Below are positions 4,777 to 5,413 of a stretch of DNA of 5,413 bases, piece after piece (the first letter of the stretch is position 1; every line of letters starts with the position of its first letter). The DNA comes from an uncultured Candidatus Melainabacteria bacterium. Lineage in GTDB: Bacteria > Cyanobacteriota > Vampirovibrionia > Gastranaerophilales > Gastranaerophilaceae. Both the position numbers and the translations under genes were made by a program. Where the stretch lies: positions 1 through 5,413 of the forward strand of contig CALAFU010000105.1 of assembly GCA_937891325.1 (NCBI GenBank). Direction: 5' to 3'. The notes under the pieces are model-generated. The model did not search any database. It had not been told where the DNA came from and was given only the letters and a program-made list of their open reading frames with translations.

Positions 4777-5413
4777 TTATTTTGAACTGAAGTATTTATC
4801 AAAATTTTTCAAAACAAATTCTTTAACATTACTAATTTTCTGACCTGTCCTTTTTTGAATAGCTTCACAAACAGCTTTTAAATAAAGTCCATTTGTTTTT
4901 AAAGCTTTTGACAAACTTAAAGATTTTCCTTCTTTCTCATTGTCAATTGCTTTTTTAGCTAAAGACGACGATGCTTTTTCTAAAGGTTTGTCTTTGTTCA
5001 AAAAATCGTAACTGTCACTAGATTTTAATTGACCAATATCATTAGACACGCTATCAGCAATGTTAACAAGGTCATTAAAAATTTCTTTTTTCTTCTTAAC
5101 GATTGTTGCCTTGTTTTCAGCGTTGTTAATGGTATCTGATTTCTTATCAATTTTCTTCTTCTCAATGTTCTTAAATAAATTCTTTTTGACATCTACTTTT
5201 CCCGCTGTTTGTACAGTTTTAGTAGAAGTTGCTTTCTCGATTTCTTGTTGAGTATATTTCTTAATTGCATCTTTTACCAATGCTTTGACATGTGGTTTGC
5301 TTGCAAAATCTTTTAACTTTTCTTCTGCACCATCAACATTGTTTTTAACATCAGAATAATATTTTAATAGGTTATTAAAGATTTCAGCATTTGATTTTAA
5401 AATATTAAACTGG
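4777..5413 (-). CDS. Lysine-rich phage protein, C-terminal part only (5' end of gene beyond window)
   Basis: The frame stays open from the TAA at 4777-4779 up to the window edge, giving 211 visible residues. A TTG at 5280-5278 could be mistaken for a start, but the 44 codons before it (beginning QFNILKSNAEIFNNLLKYY) are of the same character, no ribosome site precedes the TTG, and the true start is therefore probably outside. About one residue in five is lysine (43 of 211). The middle (TINNAENKATIVKKKKEIF and neighbours) is low-complexity and likely disordered or helical; the last 45 residues (NGLYLKAVCEAIQKRTGQK onward) look like a small helical domain with the only cysteine. There is no membrane segment. 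I do not recognise the family. The basic composition could suit DNA or capsid contact, but that is speculation. It ends before the regulatory-looking gap and may belong to a separate transcription unit from the tail genes. Confidence 0.8.
   Translation of the reverse strand, partial: QFNILKSNAEIFNNLLKYYSDVKNNVDGAEEKLKDFASKPHVKALVKDAIKKYTQQEIEKATSTKTVQTAGKVDVKKNLFKNIEKKKIDKKSDTINNAENKATIVKKKKEIFNDLVNIADSVSNDIGQLKSSDSYDFLNKDKPLEKASSSLAKKAIDNEKEGKSLSLSKALKTNGLYLKAVCEAIQKRTGQKISNVKEFVLKNFDKYFSSK

Noticed and set aside
4793..4800. GATAAATA on the minus strand, one mismatch from the T4 late promoter box TATAAATA
   Set aside because: It lies in the coding end of the lysine-rich gene (codons for D-K-Y) in AT-rich DNA. 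Similar one-mismatch boxes occur elsewhere in the window, for example inside the sheath gene, so it is not distinctive.

Overview
The window is a stretch of a tailed bacteriophage (or prophage) genome, most likely a contractile-tailed myovirus with a T4-like tail. The anchor is a very large open frame on the minus strand whose translation has the N-terminal and C-terminal hallmarks of a tail sheath protein (T4 gp18 family). All six genes I can support lie on the minus strand, are tightly packed and mostly carry Shine-Dalgarno sites, as in a phage structural operon. The DNA is AT-rich. The used stops are TAA (four genes) and one TGA, with no sign of stop-codon recoding. The sequence alone does not identify the host.

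In the direction of transcription (high to low coordinates) the layout is as follows. (1) The C-terminal part of a lysine-rich protein enters from the window edge and stops at 4777. (2) A roughly 180-base non-coding gap (4595-4776) is dense with symmetric elements: a 16-base perfect palindrome, a near-perfect 10-base direct repeat on either side of it, an 8-bp hairpin, an enclosing inverted repeat and a possible promoter. It looks like a promoter, operator or structured leader for the genes that follow. (3) A 338-residue acidic protein of unknown function has its start codon inside a small hairpin with the Shine-Dalgarno in the loop. (4) An 86-residue protein carries a SWIM-like zinc-finger motif. 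(5) A 239-residue protein resembles T4 gp15-type tail terminators / sheath stabilisers in position and pattern. (6) A 55-residue protein is coupled to it by an ATGA overlap. (7) The tail sheath gene runs off the low-coordinate end, with 797 residues visible.

Genes 3 to 7 have gaps of 23, 3, -4 and 15 bases, so they are probably one transcript with some translational coupling. The sheath is the contractile outer tube of the tail. A gp15-like protein would cap the tail and hold the sheath end near the neck. The tube gene would be expected just beyond the low-coordinate edge. The most unusual items are the compact regulatory-looking gap, the small SWIM-like protein within a tail cassette, and the oversized sheath with a large inserted middle region. 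I found no tRNA, CRISPR array, insertion sequence or convincing intrinsic terminator.
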